Below, piece after piece: positions 13,950-15,766 of a stretch of DNA of 15,766 nucleotides; the stretch's first letter is position 1; every line of letters starts with the position of its first letter. The stretch spans positions 1 through 15,766 of the forward strand of contig CAYZZU010000047.1 of the NCBI GenBank assembly GCA_964483105.1, read 5' to 3'. The notes under the pieces are model-generated. The model did no database searches, was not told the origin of the DNA, and saw only the letters and a list, made by a program, of their open reading frames with translations. The DNA is from CAYZZU01 sp964483105 (GTDB lineage: Bacteria > CG2-30-53-67). The translations under genes and the position numbers were made by a program.

Positions 13950-14774
13950 TCACGGCTTACGCTCAAGCCGCCCCTTGGACAGGAGCCTCTCCCGTGTTCT
14001 GTCCAGTATCCGCCGCATCCACATCCTTTTCCCATCCCGGAGGTCCGGATTTTCCGAAAGATAGGCATAAAAAAAACGGACCCGGTCGGTCCGTGTCACC
14101 AGAGGATGAATGGTCATGTTCGCCTGTACCAGGTTTTTCAACCTTTTCCGTCCGGGCAGTCTCCGGTAGATTCGTGTCCGCTCGTTATCGATCAGGAAGA
14201 TCCTGGGCGGGTTCGTCTTCTGAACCAGGACATTTCTCCCCCTCAGGTCTCCCTGGAAAATTCCGAGACGGTGCATCCTGCCGATGGTCTCCCCGAAAAA
14301 GGAAATGAACTTCCGTTTGCCGGAAACCCTTTCCGGACCGCCGTCGGAAAAACCCTCCCGGATATAATGCTCAATCTCCAGGGCATCCGGAACCGCTTCG
14401 GTCACCAGGAAACAGCGGGTAACGATCCCGATGAGACGTTCCTCACCGACACAGACCGGCGTCGCCGTATCCAATCCCTGATCGAGCAGAATCCGCGCCC
14501 CTTTCCAGGCCCGCACCGCCCGGGAGGGACGGACCAGCACGGAGAGCCGATCCCGAAGATTCCGGAAGAGAAACTCCTTGTAATAAAAGACCTTCGTCCC
14601 TCTCCCGACCTCCGCCTCGAAACGGAAGACCTTGGCGAAACGGGAGCTCTCCACCCGCTCCGCGTCGCCGGTCTTCCCGGAGAAGAGAGCCTCGATCCGA
14701 TCGCGCAGGGTCTCCGCATCGCCGAAGGGAGGGGTAAAGCGCAGCCGCAGGAAATTTCGGCGGGGAGAACTCAT
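13950..14774 (-). CDS. Kdo/WaaP-family LPS kinase-like protein (first of two), QGD variant
   Basis: Kinase-fold protein of 274 residues in the Kdo/WaaP group, expected to phosphorylate an LPS core sugar. VFYYKEFLFRNLRDR at about 62-76 supplies the ATP-contacting Lys. MHRLGIFQGDLRGRNVLVQ (about 186-204) is the catalytic loop with Asp and Asn kept but the usual His replaced by Gln. IFLIDNERTRIYRRLPGRKRLKNL is the DFG-equivalent followed by a basic segment typical of this family. The ATG at 14774 lies one base after the stop of the HepT-like gene and depends on that junction for translation (GGAG lies 14 bases back). The second kinase of the cluster retains HGD. Confidence 0.75.
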   Translation of the reverse strand: MSSPRRNFLRLRFTPPFGDAETLRDRIEALFSGKTGDAERVESSRFAKVFRFEAEVGRGTKVFYYKEFLFRNLRDRLSVLVRPSRAVRAWKGARILLDQGLDTATPVCVGEERLIGIVTRCFLVTEAVPDALEIEHYIREGFSDGGPERVSGKRKFISFFGETIGRMHRLGIFQGDLRGRNVLVQKTNPPRIFLIDNERTRIYRRLPGRKRLKNLVQANMTIHPLVTRTDRVRFFYAYLSENPDLRDGKRMWMRRILDRTRERLLSKGRLERKP

Positions 14775-14775
14775 G

Positions 14776-15207
14776 CTATTTGATCATCTCCAGGAAGGCC
14801 TCGATCTCCTTGATGAAGGCCTGAAAATCTTTGTAGCCTCCCTTGCAGTTTTCCAGGAGTTTCACATCGTCGATCGTCCAGTAACGGTGGACCAGGGAAT
14901 TCCGGAAATCGAAGAAGGGTTTCAGTGAGGCGGCAAGCCCCTCCGATATCAGACCGTTCTCGGCGGCCTTCCGGACCGTATCGATATACCCTTTCACCGG
15001 CACGCCGAAATGCTTGGCCAGGAGATGCTGCAGGACCAGGGAGATCGCCTCCGAGACCTCCACCAGGGAGTATTTCAGGCTCTTCATCAAGTGCCTCTCC
15101 CGGAGGATCGCCTCATCGGGATAGTCGTGAAAGAGACCTTCGATGTCGCGGATATCCGCCTGGATCTCGGTGAGATACCGCCGGACCCGTTTCGTATCGA
15201 TATTCAC
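14776..15207 (-). CDS. hepT: HepT-type HEPN ribonuclease toxin
   Basis: HEPN-domain protein of 143 residues, the toxin half of a HEPN/MNT (HepT-MntA) module. Members of this family cut RNA through the R-x4-H-x-Y motif, seen here intact as R102-N-S-L-V-H107-R-Y109. The rest is helical (for example EVSEAISLVLQHLLAKHFGVP at about 50-70), as expected for the four-helix HEPN bundle. The partner nucleotidyltransferase is known in studied pairs to neutralise the toxin by attaching AMP to the motif Tyr, which is present. The start is a GTG overlapping the stop of the mntA-like gene (GTGA) with GAGG seven bases upstream. The LPS kinase gene begins one base after its stop, placing the pair in the glycan operon. 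Confidence 0.85.
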   Translation of the reverse strand: MNIDTKRVRRYLTEIQADIRDIEGLFHDYPDEAILRERHLMKSLKYSLVEVSEAISLVLQHLLAKHFGVPVKGYIDTVRKAAENGLISEGLAASLKPFFDFRNSLVHRYWTIDDVKLLENCKGGYKDFQAFIKEIEAFLEMIK

Positions 15208-15608
15208 CGGTACACCTCATCGAGAAGGGCGCAGTTGACCCGGTACTGATTCGATACCTCCTCGATCAGGTCGGTCCTCGCCTCCCGGTCCCTGTCGACG
15301 ATCAACAGGCCGTCACACAATACATCGATCACGAAATCGTAGGGGGCGTCATTCATCACACGGAGGTCGAAAAAGTCCGGCGGGACCTCACCGATCCCCC
15401 CTTCGCGGAAGGCGTCGGAGAGGGTCTCCCGGATCGAAACGGACTGCATGTGCGGGTTGTTCGGATCCTTCAGGAAGACGAAGATATCGATATCACGGAA
15501 CTCAGCGCCGGTGAGGAAGGACCCGTAGAGATAGGCGAAGAGGACCCGACCGTCCACCTTTAGCCTATCCGTAATCAGTTTCGTGATGATCTCTTTTCCC
15601 TTCTTCAT
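15204..15608 (-). CDS. mntA: MntA-type minimal nucleotidyltransferase antitoxin
   Basis: Polymerase-beta-like minimal nucleotidyltransferase of 134 residues, the antitoxin of the pair. Studied homologues transfer AMP from ATP to the HepT tyrosine. The active site is YGSFLTGAEFRDIDIFV: G29-S30 followed by D39-I-D41, with a third acidic residue at D81 in FFDLRVMND. The spacer between GS and DxD is eight residues, shorter than the usual nine or ten, but the pattern is intact. The frame is open upstream to 15680. The ATG at 15608 is chosen because it gives the usual length and because a candidate promoter overlaps the alternative ATGs at 15620/15623. It would be the first gene of the minus-strand operon. 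Confidence 0.85.
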   Translation of the reverse strand: MKKGKEIITKLITDRLKVDGRVLFAYLYGSFLTGAEFRDIDIFVFLKDPNNPHMQSVSIRETLSDAFREGGIGEVPPDFFDLRVMNDAPYDFVIDVLCDGLLIVDRDREARTDLIEEVSNQYRVNCALLDEVYR

Positions 15609-15618
15609 GATGCGAGCC

Positions 15619-15647
15619 ATCATGCCACAGTCCCGGAGGGATGTCAA
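15619..15647 (-). promoter_or_regulatory. Candidate promoter of the mntA-hepT/LPS gene run
   Basis: On the minus strand TTGACA (15647-15642) is followed after exactly 17 bases by CATGAT (15624-15619), which matches the -10 consensus at four of six positions. Transcription would start near 15612, only a few bases before the ATG at 15608, implying a very short or nearly absent leader. No ribosome binding site is seen ahead of that ATG, which agrees with this. It is the only good promoter I see for the long downstream run. Confidence 0.45.
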
Positions 15648-15671
15648 ACAAGGGCGATATGCGAAAACCCA

Positions 15672-15751
15672 AAAAACCAAAAAGGGGACAGGCTACTTTT
15701 TTCACATTCCCAAAAACCAAAAAGGGGACAGGCTACTTTTTTCACATTCCC
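15672..15751. repeat. Two perfect tandem copies of a 40-bp REP-transposase-associated repeat
   Basis: The unit at 15672-15711 is repeated without change at 15712-15751. Its core is GGGGACAGGCTACTTTTTTC. On the minus strand each unit encodes NVKKVACPLF, which I recall as a C-terminal ending seen in REP-associated Y1 transposases of deltaproteobacteria. It is a different repeat family from that around the tup operon. The array lies just upstream of the mntA promoter and reaches close to the window edge, so more copies or a transposase gene may follow. Confidence 0.8.
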
Positions 15752-15766
15752 TATTGACCGATTCTT

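Overview
The window looks like a chromosomal segment of a Gram-negative bacterium of fairly high GC content, plausibly a deltaproteobacterium (Desulfobacterota) or a relative. The clues are an LPS core/heptosyltransferase gene cluster, an ABC tungstate importer, and short intergenic repeats of the kind that sit next to REP-associated tyrosine (Y1) transposases in such genomes. The taxon is inferred; no rRNA gene is present.

Layout. (1) Positions 1-289 hold a decayed repeat end and a possible promoter. (2) Positions 290-2496, + strand, hold a compact three-gene tungstate (or molybdate) ABC importer: periplasmic binding protein, permease and ATPase (tupABC type). The ATPase has an odd Q-loop. 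(3) Positions 2512-2701 are an eroded mobile-element remnant bounded by a perfect 20-bp inverted repeat. It still decodes as the helix-turn-helix tail of a REP-associated transposase, with an in-frame stop. (4) Positions 2703-3810 are strikingly AT-rich and carry an orotate-phosphoribosyltransferase-like gene with its own palindrome-bearing leader. This segment ends at the 3' end of a tRNA-Leu(CAG) gene and looks horizontally acquired. (5) Positions 4026-15608, all on the - strand, form one long, tightly packed 13-gene run. In order of transcription it holds MntA-type nucleotidyltransferase antitoxin, HepT-type HEPN toxin, Kdo/WaaP-like sugar kinase, WaaG-like GT4, SAM methyltransferase, two more GT4-type enzymes, a GT2, a GT-A-like enzyme, a DUF268 protein, a second WaaP-like kinase, another GT2, and a heptosyltransferase I-like GT9. 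(6) Positions 15609-15766 hold a likely promoter for that run and two perfect tandem copies of a 40-bp repeat.

How the genes fit together. The - strand run reads as a pathway for building and decorating the LPS core or a related surface glycan: heptose addition, several sugar transfers, phosphorylation by two LPS-kinase-like proteins and possible methylation. Stop/start overlaps at many junctions suggest translational coupling. Unusually, a HEPN/MNT toxin-antitoxin pair sits at its promoter-proximal end. Several glycosyltransferase genes contain long homopolymers, including a G10 tract, so slippage-driven variation of the surface glycan is a testable possibility.
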